A stretch of 64,000 nucleotides of DNA from Hybos culiciformis. Lineage: Eukaryota > Arthropoda > Insecta > Diptera > Hybotidae. The DNA lies in the NCBI GenBank assembly GCA_964007475.1, contig OZ023273.1, positions 103,042,485 to 103,106,484 on the forward strand, written 5' to 3'. Under the pieces are notes generated by a model. It was not told where the DNA came from. It saw only the letters and a program-made list of their open reading frames with translations, and did not search any database. The position numbers and the translations under genes were made by a program. Of this stretch, positions 34,136-44,362 are shown in pieces (positions within the stretch are counted from its first letter, which is position 1; each line of letters starts with the position of its first letter).

Positions 34136-36303
34136 CGAACGATGTGTGCTTTATTTTTAACTGCACCTTTAATATAAAATCTCGATCTCGCTCTTGTTCT
34201 ATCAGGTTTTACTCTTTGTATTTCAAATTCATCACAAATTAAAAAATATTCATTTTAATTTGAGCAATATTTTTATTGGATCATGCACTGCTTTACACTT
34301 AAACTTAAAATTTAATTTAAATATTTTTAAACTAGAGACAGTATTATGGAATATCAAAACATATAAATATTTTAAACATTTTTCGCTATAATTATTTTAT
34401 TTTTTTTTACTTTTAATCAAAATCGACAAATTATCCCAAGTTCTTTATATTTGCCATTATTTTCATTTTTTGAAAACTTATTCCTTTTGAAATGAAATAT
34501 TATTATTCTGCTTTTATGAACTTCAAAATTTTAACTTCTGAAACAAAAATAATGTATTAAATTTTGTATTAATGTAATGTATTAAATTTTCGAATTGTAA
34601 TGTATTAAATTTTCGATATATTTTATTAATACTTTATAAAATCAAATAAAATTTAAGTTTATCAATTTTCATAACACGTTCAATAAAAAAATATTACTAT
34701 TTGTCGCGAGAGGGACTGTTTACATTTTATCAAATCATATAAAATGTCGACGCTGTCATTCAAATAAAATAAGTTTATAAATTTTCATTTAAAATTCAAT
34801 AAAAAACACAAGAACCGTCGCGGGACATCTGATAGATGTGAAACATCGGAATTATTTTGTACAGATAATATTGATAGATAACTTTGATATAATTTTTGAT
34901 TTTTATTTTATAAATTTCATTGGATGTGTTCTATTCTTTATGTTTTATTTCCATTAATTATTAATGCAAACCAACAAACACAATATTTATTAAAATAACT
35001 AAAAAATATTTAAATACTTAAATTTTTTAATAGCACGAACGAATTTCTTTAATGTATCATAAGATTATAAGAAAATAAGTTTGGAAAGGCTATTAGTTAG
35101 TTTTTTTGTACGACGGTGTATGCCCAATAAATCTGTATGTATTTTAATAAATTTCCATTGTAGCATAATAAAGTCAACCACGGTTTTGCACTAAATGAAA
35201 AGACAACAAAAAGCGAAACAAATAGTCCAATTTCAAACTTCCAAATTAGAATAATTAAAAGAATTTTAAAAAAATGTTTATTTAAAAAATAAAAAAATAT
35301 TATTTTGCTTAAAAAAGTTTTGTGTTTTATTTAAAAAAAAAATTAATATTTAACATTCAAAAATAAAATATAGTGAATTAAAATAATTTTTAAAAAATTC
35401 ATTATTTCAAAATTCATAAAAAAATTATTTTTTTTTACTTTTTTTTTATCATATGTTTAGCGACACTAAGTGTTCAAATTTTCAATAAATTTTTCCACAA
35501 GAGCGTCTGATAAGGAACTACGTTCCAAAAATGTGCACTACTATATTTTAATCATTTTTTTAATGATTATTGAATTTTAATTGATTAACGTGTTGTATAT
35601 ACAAAACTAATATGTTTGTAATTTAATTAAATTTTAATCTTTTTTATTGAATGATTCTGTTGTACATCAACCCTTAATATAATATCCCTGTAATTCAGTT
35701 TGATTTATCCACTTGAATAGACAAATTTAAATATGAAATACAAAATAAAAGAATTATGTAATATTTTTCAAAACACATCCTGTAATATTTATTATGCATT
35801 GTACAATGTACATGCATTAAATACTTGACTGATTACAAACATTTTGTTCCTTAAAATATAAATATTTATACTAAACTCCATTGATCATAATTCTTAAGAT
35901 TAGTTAAATTAAAACATCTTCTTTTTTTAACATAATTATTCCATTTTTTTCCCCTAAAATGGAATGTCTACTCAAAAAAAAAATTTAAATTCAGTTTCGG
36001 ATTTAAATCAATTTACAATTAAAATCATATAGTTAATTTTAAAATCAACTATAAATATCCGATTACCATAATTAATTATTTAAAATTTAAACAAAGCAAT
36101 CAAAGAAAATAAACTAATAAGAGAAAAATATTTATACACACACAATTGTAGTATTAAAAAAAAAGTTTATAAAAAGCTTTTATCAGAAAATAATAAAAAA
36201 TAAAACTATTATACCTATACGTGACAAAATTAATATTTAAACGATTTTATTTTATTTTTGAGGAAAAAAATCAGTATCCTAAAAATCAATAGTACAGATA
36301 TTG
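34136..36303. repeat. Tandem segmental duplication, copy 2
   Basis: It matches copy 1 up to ...AGTACAGATATTGA, where both copies end. The part from 34613 on is almost identical to 32347 onward, whereas the first 420 bp show clearly more substitutions and small indels. Deletions relative to copy 1: about 700 bp at 34560-34610, about 42 bp near 35108 and about 48 bp near 35742. At the large deletion, AATGTATTAAATTTTCGA-like words are repeated three times. Confidence 0.9.
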
Positions 36304-36314
36304 AGTTGCAGTCA

Positions 36315-36542
36315 ATGGGAGAGCAAAAAAAAATTTTACTCTTATTTTTCAAATGTATTGAACATATGAACGTATTATATTATATAATAAATATTGCAAT
36401 TACTGATATACATATTCTATTTAATAAAAATCAAACAAATATTATTTATACTGCATTAAAATATGAAAATAAATTTTGTGTTGAATTTATGAATGAAAAG
36501 TTTTTTATATTCGAAAACATTTACATTATTCAAATCCTTTAA
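36315..36542 (+). CDS. Hypothetical 75-residue frame
   Basis: An open frame from MGEQKKILLLFF to FENIYIIQIL, beginning 12 bp after the end of the segmental duplication; it stays open upstream to 36258 without an ATG. It is rich in I, N, F and Y with no domain, signal or splice evidence. It may be chance in AT-rich DNA or part of an exon cut by the duplication border. Listed only because it is the longest frame here with some mixed composition. Confidence 0.12.
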   Translation: MGEQKKILLLFFKCIEHMNVLYYIINIAITDIHILFNKNQTNIIYTALKYENKFCVEFMNEKFFIFENIYIIQIL

Positions 36543-37003
36543 ATGAATTGTTAAATTTTAATTATATTAATATCTAAATAGCGATTTTTTTTATTTTCTG
36601 TGTAGATATAATTAGCTAAAACTACCCTTATTATTTAATAACTTAATCGAAGTTGCATAATATTAGATAATACTGCAAACATGAAATCCTCAAACAAATC
36701 TACAATATTATTATACTGACATTACTCTTGACCGAAGAAGAAGTTATAATAATTTAAATAATAACTTAAATTTACATATTATTATAAACATATTATACGC
36801 GGACTCTTAATAAACTTAACAATATTGTAGCAATAAATCGTTTAGTTGGAAAAGAAAATAGATAGTATAGTATGGGGTAATTTATTTGAAACATCTCTTG
36901 TTAGAGGTCTCTTTCTTAGTGTTTTAAACCTACTTTTATACTAAATTTAATAAGCTCGAAAAAAAACTATAATAAATAAAAAAATATTCTTTCCTAGTGT
37001 TTA
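36543..37003. other. AT-rich spacer
   Basis: Nothing recognised. Confidence 0.5.
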
Positions 37004-37005
37004 TA

Positions 37006-37403
37006 CTAGATGGTTTCGAAGATTAAAACTAAAATTATTTTTGATTGTATTTTTGTACGAAAATTCGAAATCTTCGACGTCTAGATTAAAAATCTTTTTT
37101 TTAATCGGACTAAAAAAAATAAAGAAAAATTTGTCAATTAAATGTCATGTATTTCATTTTAAAGTATTTGAAAGTTCTGTAGTTATTATTTTAAAATTGA
37201 AGCAAAAATCTAATAAATATGAACATTATTTGACTTTTTATTTATTTTTTTTTTTCTTTTTTTTTTTTCTTTTTTTGATCAAAATTAATCAAATATTTAA
37301 CCAAGATTTTTAGTCCGGATTAAAACTAAAATTATTTTCTTTTATTCAAATTTTACGTACACATTCAAAAATAATTTTAGTTTTAATCTTCGAAACCATC
37401 CAG
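37006..37403. mobile_element. TA-flanked MITE (mariner-like)
   Basis: The ends CTAGATGGTTTCGAAGATTA and TAATCTTCGAAACCATCCAG are inverted repeats with one mismatch that extend inward through AAACTAAAATTATTTTTGA, about 40 bp. TA flanks both sides (37004-37005, 37404-37405), and restoring the empty site gives the palindrome GTTTATATAAAC. A third copy of GATTAAAACTAAAATTATTTT lies inside at about 37318. The 90-codon frame at 37041-37313 is internal noise. No transposase. Confidence 0.8.
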
Positions 37404-37405
37404 TA

Positions 37406-40049
37406 TAAACTGCAAGTTTCGGTAAATTATCGTATGATTTTGAATATGTTAATTTGTTAATATTATTAGTAAATTTTGAAGGATCATTTTAATAATAATT
37501 TTGTCTTAAAGAATTTTGTCTTAAAGATTCAAAATAGATATAACAGATGAAAATGTTTAATTTCAAAATTGTCTTAAATCTTTTATTTAATACATAAATA
37601 CATAGTCTTATGATCAAACATTTTGTTTGATGTGTTTCCATAATTTTATTGAATTAATCGAAAATCGTAATATAAATTCTATGTAAAATAGAAAAAATAA
37701 TGATTTATAATAATGAAAATAATGTTATGAATAATACTCAATTTCATAATAATTATTTTATCCATCACTAAATTACATTTTTAAAATTATTATATTATTT
37801 CTGATATTCACTTTTTTTAAGAACTCTCAAGAGATTTTATTATTTTCATTTCGCAAAACCTTAAAATAACTCACTAGAACAAATTAAAATAGCAATTTGT
37901 ATACAAAAAAATAAAATTAATTGAAATAAACAATTTTTTATAGTAAATTTTCTAGGATATAAATTCATAAAATATAAATGAACTATTATGTATTTTTAGC
38001 AATATTAAAAAAATTAAAAAAAAAAATTTAAACAAAAATTAGATATTTGAAATAATACATAAATTAAAAAAAATAAAAACGAAAAACATGAAACTACAAA
38101 TTGTTTTTATAAAAATAATTTATCGAATTTTGTATATCCAAAATTGTACTGATTCTTTATTCATTTTTTATTCAAATAAAATGTAAACAAAAAACAAAAA
38201 AATTGACTGAATTCATACCATAAGTAAGTTATAGTTTTAATTTATAAAATATATAGTTACTAATAATATATACAATGGAAGTAATAATAATAATATTTAA
38301 TTAAATAAAAAATTGTTTTTTAGGTAGAATTCACTGAACAAAAAAAAAGTAATTTTAAGTTGTGTATAATTTATTTTGCATTTTATTTGTTATTATTATT
38401 TCTCTTTTCGTTAATTAGAAATTAGAAGGAAAATATAATATGACAGATTCTGTTCTAAGGGTACCTAAATATTAATCTTGTCAAAATTCGTACATTTTCT
38501 ATTGTGAAAGTTAATGTTTAATTTCATGTGCACATAAATAATGTTCCACATAAACTTCTTTCTCAATTAATTAATGATTAATAATCAAATCATAAATGAA
38601 AAAAACCTTCAGATTAAACGGTATTATTAAAATCAAGAAATTTTCTTGCCTTGAAAAAATATTTTTTTCCTTTTTTTTGATATTTTTAATTCCTGAAATG
38701 ATTTTTAATTGTTAAACCTCATAAAATAAACAAAATAATAAGATATTTTAAGAATTTAATAAAGTACTGGAGAAAATTACAAGATAGTAAATAAGAGTGC
38801 GAACACAGTGGTTATTTTTTCCAGTTATTCCTAATAAAGGCGTTCAATTTCTTCACTTAAATGCAATATTATATTCTTTATTTTAAACCTCGAGAAATAG
38901 GATTTTTGCCATAGTACTGAATAATAAATGATTGTGTAATGGTCAACTTGAGATAATGACAAAAATATTCCTTAACCCATGTTACATTAAATTCAAAAAA
39001 TTTAATTTTATTTATTTAAATATTTCCTTAAACATTTTTATTCATTATAGTTTCTAAGAAACAATCTAAATAAAAAAAAATTATACTTTTCGAACTAATA
39101 TTTCCATAATTATAAAATTTGTCCTTTAAGCTTCGAAAATAATTAATTATTCTTTATGATATTAATTTAATTTTATAAATACCTGAACATTGCATGGCAA
39201 ATAAGAGAGATGCAATTTCTTTTAAAACCAGTAAGTTTTATTTCATAAAATCTTCTTTTTACAGTACATGTAATCTTTTTCAGTTTTTGATGAAAATTAT
39301 TGTGAATTTTACAAAAACTAGGCACTACTGGATAGTTCTGAATAAGAATTAAAAAAAAAGATAGACTTCAAGGGTAGGTACAATCGATTTGATTAAATTT
39401 TTTTTTTATAAAAATAAAAATTAATTAAAAAAAAATACAATTATTTGTGTAAATTGGGTCAATAAGACCAAAATAAAAAATTAAATATGTGTTTTATGTT
39501 CTTAAATTTATAATTATGATTGTTTTTATTTAAAGAAAAACTGTAAATAATTTGTTTGTATCATCAGTATTTTATTGTAAAATGAAAATGTTAATTTTAA
39601 AAAAGTTAAGTTTTAATTAAATTTTTTGTATAATAGGTCGGAGTAAAAATTTTATGTAAAAAAGAAAATAAAATAAAAAAAATATAAAGCAATTTTATAA
39701 AAATACATCTCAATTGGTTTTTATTTCTCAATTTGTCATTTTTCAATTAAAAACTGATGTACTGAAAATCTTCCATAAAATTGGAGAAATGTTATTATCG
39801 GTCTTACATCTTACTGATGAAAACTCTGTGGAACAAAATCACCGAACGTGTTACGATATTTCGATATTTAATATGAGATTATTCACTCAAAGAAATAATG
39901 CAATCAAAACAACAAAAAATTGCTTCAATTTAAAGTGAGATTTCTTCGCATTGTCCCTACAGAGAATTATTCGATTTGAAAACAAATGGTAGTTCATTTC
40001 AAAATCGAAACCTTTCAAATTCATCAGCAAAAAAAAAAATTGCTAGACT
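37406..40049. other. AT-rich spacer
   Basis: No gene is recognised. The 74-codon frame at 39714-39938 starts inside AT-rich sequence and matches nothing I know. A 17-bp direct repeat AATTTTGTCTTAAAGA lies near 37497-37530. Confidence 0.5.
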
Positions 40050-40287
40050 AAATTTTTTTTTAATTATTTATTTTTTTTATTTTTTTATTAATTTTTTATT
40101 TATTTTATTTAACTTTTTTTTTTTATTAATTTTTTTTTTTTTATTTTATTTAATTTTTTTTATTTATTAAATTTTTTTATTTTTTTTTTTTTTTAATTTT
40201 TTTGTTTATTGAATTGTTTTATTTATTTTTTATTTATTTTTTTTTTATATTTTTTTTATTTTTTAAATTGTTTTTAAAAATTTTTTT
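40050..40287. repeat. T-rich tract adjoining tRNA-like sequence
   Basis: About 240 bp of T runs broken by A, AA or G. On the minus strand this is an A-rich tail immediately 3' of the tRNA-like block. Confidence 0.8.
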
Positions 40288-40362
40288 TATGCCCGCTTGT
40301 AGCTTCGAACCACTGTCCTAAACATTGTAATCCACAAACTCTGCCACTGAGCTATGAACTGA
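40288..40362 (-). other. tRNA-derived sequence (SINE head or tRNA pseudogene)
   Basis: On the minus strand TAGCTCAGTGGCAGAG (40339-40354) is a good RNA polymerase III A box and D-arm, and GGTTCGAAGCT (40301-40311) a B box and T-loop. The T stem can form four pairs (GTGG/CTAC). The anticodon and acceptor stems do not pair convincingly and no anticodon can be assigned, so this is not a working tRNA. The long A-rich tail on the same strand suggests retroposition. Confidence 0.6.
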
Positions 40363-40902
40363 ATTTACGACGATGTGTAAAATGGAAAATATAATAAATT
40401 GAATGAAAATAAAACAGGACTTACTTCATTTCAATCTAAAGTTATTCATTTTATTTTATTGCAACTAAAAACATTAATTTGAAGAACATAATTTCATTAA
40501 TGCAAGGTAAAATGAAAGCAATTGCAATTCAAATGAAGTAATAAAGTTTATTTTGAAAGAAAATATTTGAAGCCCTAAAATAAGGACAGGTTTTCAGTCT
40601 GTTGGTATTTCATTTTGGAACTTCATTCAGGATGTCTTCAAATAAAACAACAGATTTTGACTTCAAAAGTATCAATTACGGACAAAAATTGAAATGAAGT
40701 ACAATTGCTTTCGATTTTGATTGCATTTTTTTTTTTGAGTGTTCACTATTCGGGTCTCATTTAATTAGTTTACATGATAGTCCAACTGTTTACATGATGT
40801 AGTCGAAAATGCCTGTGGGTGCACTGTGGTTGAACTGAGAACAAAAAAAAAACAACTGCTGTTTCTTACTTTTAAGAGGGTTAACCGTTTACATGGAAAG
40901 AG
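40363..40902. other. Spacer with a distant inverted pair
   Basis: ACTTCATTTCAAT (40432-40444) and ATTGAAATGAAGT (40688-40700) are perfect inverted repeats 243 bp apart, with further GAAGTAAT and TTCATTTT words between. It may be a decayed small element; no TSD seen. Confidence 0.4.
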
Positions 40903-40906
40903 TTAA

Positions 40907-41300
40907 CTTAGCTGTTCCCAAACTGAGACTATTTTAGAAACTGAAAAATTTTTTTAATTTCTAGAATTTGTAGTTTTGGAACGACACGATTTTACAGCTG
41001 TTATTTTACAATTATTTTACAAATCAAGATTTTTTGACGTAAAAATCGTTCCGAAATGATTTTATATTTTAAAAATCTGCAAAGGGAAATTTTAAATTTC
41101 CCATAACAAACTCAGTTTATATGTGTACTTTTTAGTGCACCTCATTTTAAAAAAAAACAAAAAATTGAAAAATTAAGCAGACGTTGCAGATAATACAGAT
41201 TAAATGTCAAGCCTATTTCAATTTCTGAAAAAAAGGAATTTTCTTTAGCAGAAAAGGTATATTTTACGATTTAAAATAGTCTCAGTTTGGGAACGGGCTC
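40907..41300. mobile_element. TTAA-flanked MITE
   Basis: A 394-bp segment flanked by TTAA (40903-40906, 41301-41304). The inner TIRs TTCCCAAACTGAGACTATTT and AAATAGTCTCAGTTTGGGAA are perfect. The outermost bases differ: left CTTAGCTG, right CGGGCTC. The right end reads GAGCCC from outside, as in the element at 3683-4196. No coding. Confidence 0.8.
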
Positions 41301-41304
41301 TTAA

Positions 41305-42355
41305 CCGAGCGAATTTCTTAGGTTTAGTCTGGTTAACCGTTAACTATATTTCAACTCAACATGTAATTGTTTTCACTTCTCATGCTGTAAGCTCAATGGT
41401 AGAAAAAAGCTCAGTGAAAGAAAGTGTATTGTGGGTGTCATATAATCTAATTTCAAATAGTGAATTCTTATTCGGAATAGTAATCTTTTGTGAATGTATG
41501 TCTTCATTTCATCAAGTAGAAATAATAATTAGTTAAGAATAAATGTTAACCATAATAAATTATTGTCATTTCAAGATTCAAAATAATTAATGTTACCGCA
41601 GTGTATATTTTAAAACAAAATTCCAATTAATTGTGTATGTGATTCATTATTGCATACGTAAATAAACCGTTTTACGATCAAATCATAAATAGGTGTATTC
41701 AAGTCACATACCTTGAATAGATTATTGTGGCAATTTCATTATTAATTTTAAAAGTATTTAAACGATTTAATTGATAAAAAAAAAATAAAAAGTATTTTTT
41801 TTTATAATAAGAATTTTATTATAAATTATTTAATTAAATTCACCAAGGAATTTACTACCGTTGTTTCCATTTAAAATGTTAATTGCCTTTTAAACATTAA
41901 AACATCATTTTAAAAAATGTAAGAAGAAGTATATTAAGATAAACATTGTACGCAGTAGTCACATTATTATGCTGAAAGCTGAAGTTGAATTTTACCCAAA
42001 GTAAAAGATGTTCAATTTTTGGGGTCAACTAAACTTCAACTCTGACTAATTTGTGGTCATCCTACCGTAACTCCAGTTCATGAAATTTTTCTAGGGTCTT
42101 TATATCTCTTCCATGTATCATCTGTTTAGGACCTTGTCCTTTCATATCAGTCATAAGGTCATTTGTGAAATCATTTTTAGTGATGTTATTAAAGTACCTC
42201 ATTTTCTGATTTAATTAAAAACGACCTATCAAGAAAATAATTTAAAAATATATTTATAATTTATTTTGATAAATTCACCATGATACTCATCAGGTTTCGA
42301 GTGTCTCGGAAGATTTATTTGTCTGAAAGCCATACATTATGCGTTGTTTTTCTTG
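41305..42355. other. AT-rich spacer
   Basis: No gene or complete element was recognised. Confidence 0.5.
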
Positions 42356-42359
42356 TTTA

Positions 42360-42746
42360 GAGGACTTGGTACCAGTTTGGATTTTTTGTCCCAAAATTTG
42401 ATTCTAGAGCGGTTTTAGATTATTTTAAAGTTTAATTTAAAAAAAACATTTCATTCACAACCTCAGGAATGTTTCATAGTTTAAAATGACATAAAACTTT
42501 TTAGAATCGGTTAAAAATAAGTGCTCGAAATCTCTTCAAAACCGTTTTGTGACACATAACAATGGTTATGAAGAGATTTCGAGCACTTAGCCTTAACCGA
42601 TTCTAAAAAGTCTTATACCCTTTTAAAGTATCAACAGTTCGGAGGTTGTGAATGAAATGTTTTTTCTAAATTTAACTTTAAAATAATCTAAAACGGCTCT
42701 ACAATCAAATTTTGGGACAAAAAATCCAAACTGGTACCAAGTCCCC
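42360..42746. mobile_element. TTAA foldback MITE, copy 1
   Basis: A 387-bp near-perfect palindrome starting GAGGACTTGGTACCAGTTTG and ending CAAACTGGTACCAAGTCCCC. The right flank is TTAA; the left is TTTA (one substitution). Arms of about 185 bp meet around GTGACACATAACAATGG. No coding. Confidence 0.88.
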
Positions 42747-42750
42747 TTAA

Positions 42751-43668
42751 GCATCAAATAACGTTTATTTTTTTGTAATTTATATACAACACATTTTACA
42801 CATTATCTGATTAGCATAATATTTCTGTGTTTATTAAAAATCTATTGAATTTCATAAATGTGAATTTAATTCATATTTATATCAAATTGGTTGAAAAAAC
42901 CTATTCAGGGCTTCTCCACTAAATTTTTTATTAAATTTGATATTAACTTTATTATACGATATTAACACTTTATTATATTTAACCTTTATAAATGTCATCA
43001 TTGAAAATAATGATTAAGAGGATAAAAAATTAAATAGTTTTGAGGATAATATTATGATTAACCTAGTATAAATTGTAGTACAAAAATATAATATAATTAA
43101 TATGCAGTGCGAACTTTTTTTTGAAAAAAATCTATTTTAAAGAGCACCGGCTACGACCTCTTGATCGTTTCCTGATCTCTAAGTATCAAATTTAAATACC
43201 CAAAATCCAAAATTATGTTTCAACGAGATTTCTTAAAAAGAAACTTTTTCAGAATCCTTTCCCATAATCAAGATTCAGAAATAAACTCATCTATTTTTTT
43301 CATAAATACTCTTTAAAAGTTTATATTCAATGGAAAATAAATTAAAAGTATATATTTGCATATGGTTGCAAAATAATTTGTGTTTACGAAGAAACCTACA
43401 AAAAAAAAATTATATTTATAATGTAAGTGTATATCTTTTTTTAATTGCGAAAAATCATGAAAATGGGTCAAGTTGCGTTTTCATTACTTCAATAATAATT
43501 TCTTGATGACTTAAACAGTTTGAAAAAAAAAAAATTATTATTTAAAATAAATAATTTTTTTTATGAATGAAATGCTTTAATATAATGATTTATTTTTAAT
43601 TTTAAATTACTATAATTTACGAAATTTACAAAAGAAATATATAAATCAGTTCAAAAAAGGTGTATACT
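42751..43668. other. AT-rich spacer
   Basis: No feature is recognised. The segment 43130-43210 is slightly less AT-rich, without an open frame. Confidence 0.5.
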
Positions 43669-43676
43669 GTATACAC

Positions 43677-44354
43677 CAGGGGTGTCAATAGCGTCGATCG
43701 CGATCTACCGGTCGATCGCGTAATGATGTTAGGTCGATCGCCAATAAATATTCTTATTTCAGATATTTATTTCCTTTCATATTGCCATTTTCAATTTCAA
43801 GAATCAAAAATTTTTATCTAATTTTCCAAACATGTTGGCGCAATTAAAAAGTTCTGCTTCTAATTATGATGAAAATAAATATATCAAAGAAATTAAGAAC
43901 GTTATTGAAGAATTTGGTAACGGTTTCGAAGATTTTAAAAAACTTGATAATGTAGTTTTATTTAAGAGTTTTCCTTTTGATAACAATTTTTGATGTGGAT
44001 AACATTACACTTGAAGCAGAAATTATTACATTATAAAATGATATTTATATTAAAGCAGTACCTTCCGAAGATAAATTTTGGAAATATTTAGCAGAAGATA
44101 AATATCCGAATCTAAAAAAATGTGCTTCAAATTTATACGCCTTTTTTAGTTCCACTTATTTGTGCGAATCAGCATTTTCACAAATGAAAATAATAAAGTC
44201 GAAATACCGACCTAATTTAAGACAGAATTTAAGAGACACTTAGAATTTGGATCCCTAATCTTTCCCTCTTACTCCTACTTTTAAAAAAAAGTAGATCGCA
44301 GGGGATTTTTACTACGCGAAGTAGATCTTATAGAAAAATCAGTTGACACCCCTG
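43677..44354 (+). mobile_element. hAT element, internally deleted, 8-bp TSD
   Basis: The ends CAGGGGTGTCAA and TTGACACCCCTG are the classic hAT TIR type. The duplication GTATACAC is perfect (43669-43676, 44355-44362). CGATCGCG/GTCGATCG words cluster near the left end, AGTAGATC words near the right. At 678 bp it retains only the last part of the transposase. Confidence 0.93.
43828..44240 (+). pseudogene. hAT transposase C-terminal remnant
   Basis: The frame reads NMLAQLKSSASNYDENKY...FKSFPFD, then after a 1-nt frameshift near 43985 FDVDNITLEAEIITL, a stop (TAA near 44034), NDIYIKAVPSEDKFW, YPNLKKCASNLYAFFSS, TYLCESAFSQMKIIKSKYR and a stop after RQNLRDT. The TYLCESAFS...KIIKSKYR block is the hAT dimerisation domain (ZBED5/SCAND3-like group). 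The DNA-binding BED finger and most of the catalytic core are missing. Confidence 0.88.
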
Positions 44355-44362
44355 GTATACAC

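Noticed and set aside
31276..34391. Two similar 65-residue frames (31276-31473 and 34194-34391)
   Set aside because: They are similar because the DNA is duplicated; neither begins with ATG, and changes between them show no sign of codon constraint.
39976..40170. 64-residue frame rich in F, L and I
   Set aside because: Produced by the T-rich tract at 40050-40287.
40288..40362. Functional tRNA gene
   Set aside because: The anticodon and acceptor stems do not pair and no anticodon can be read.
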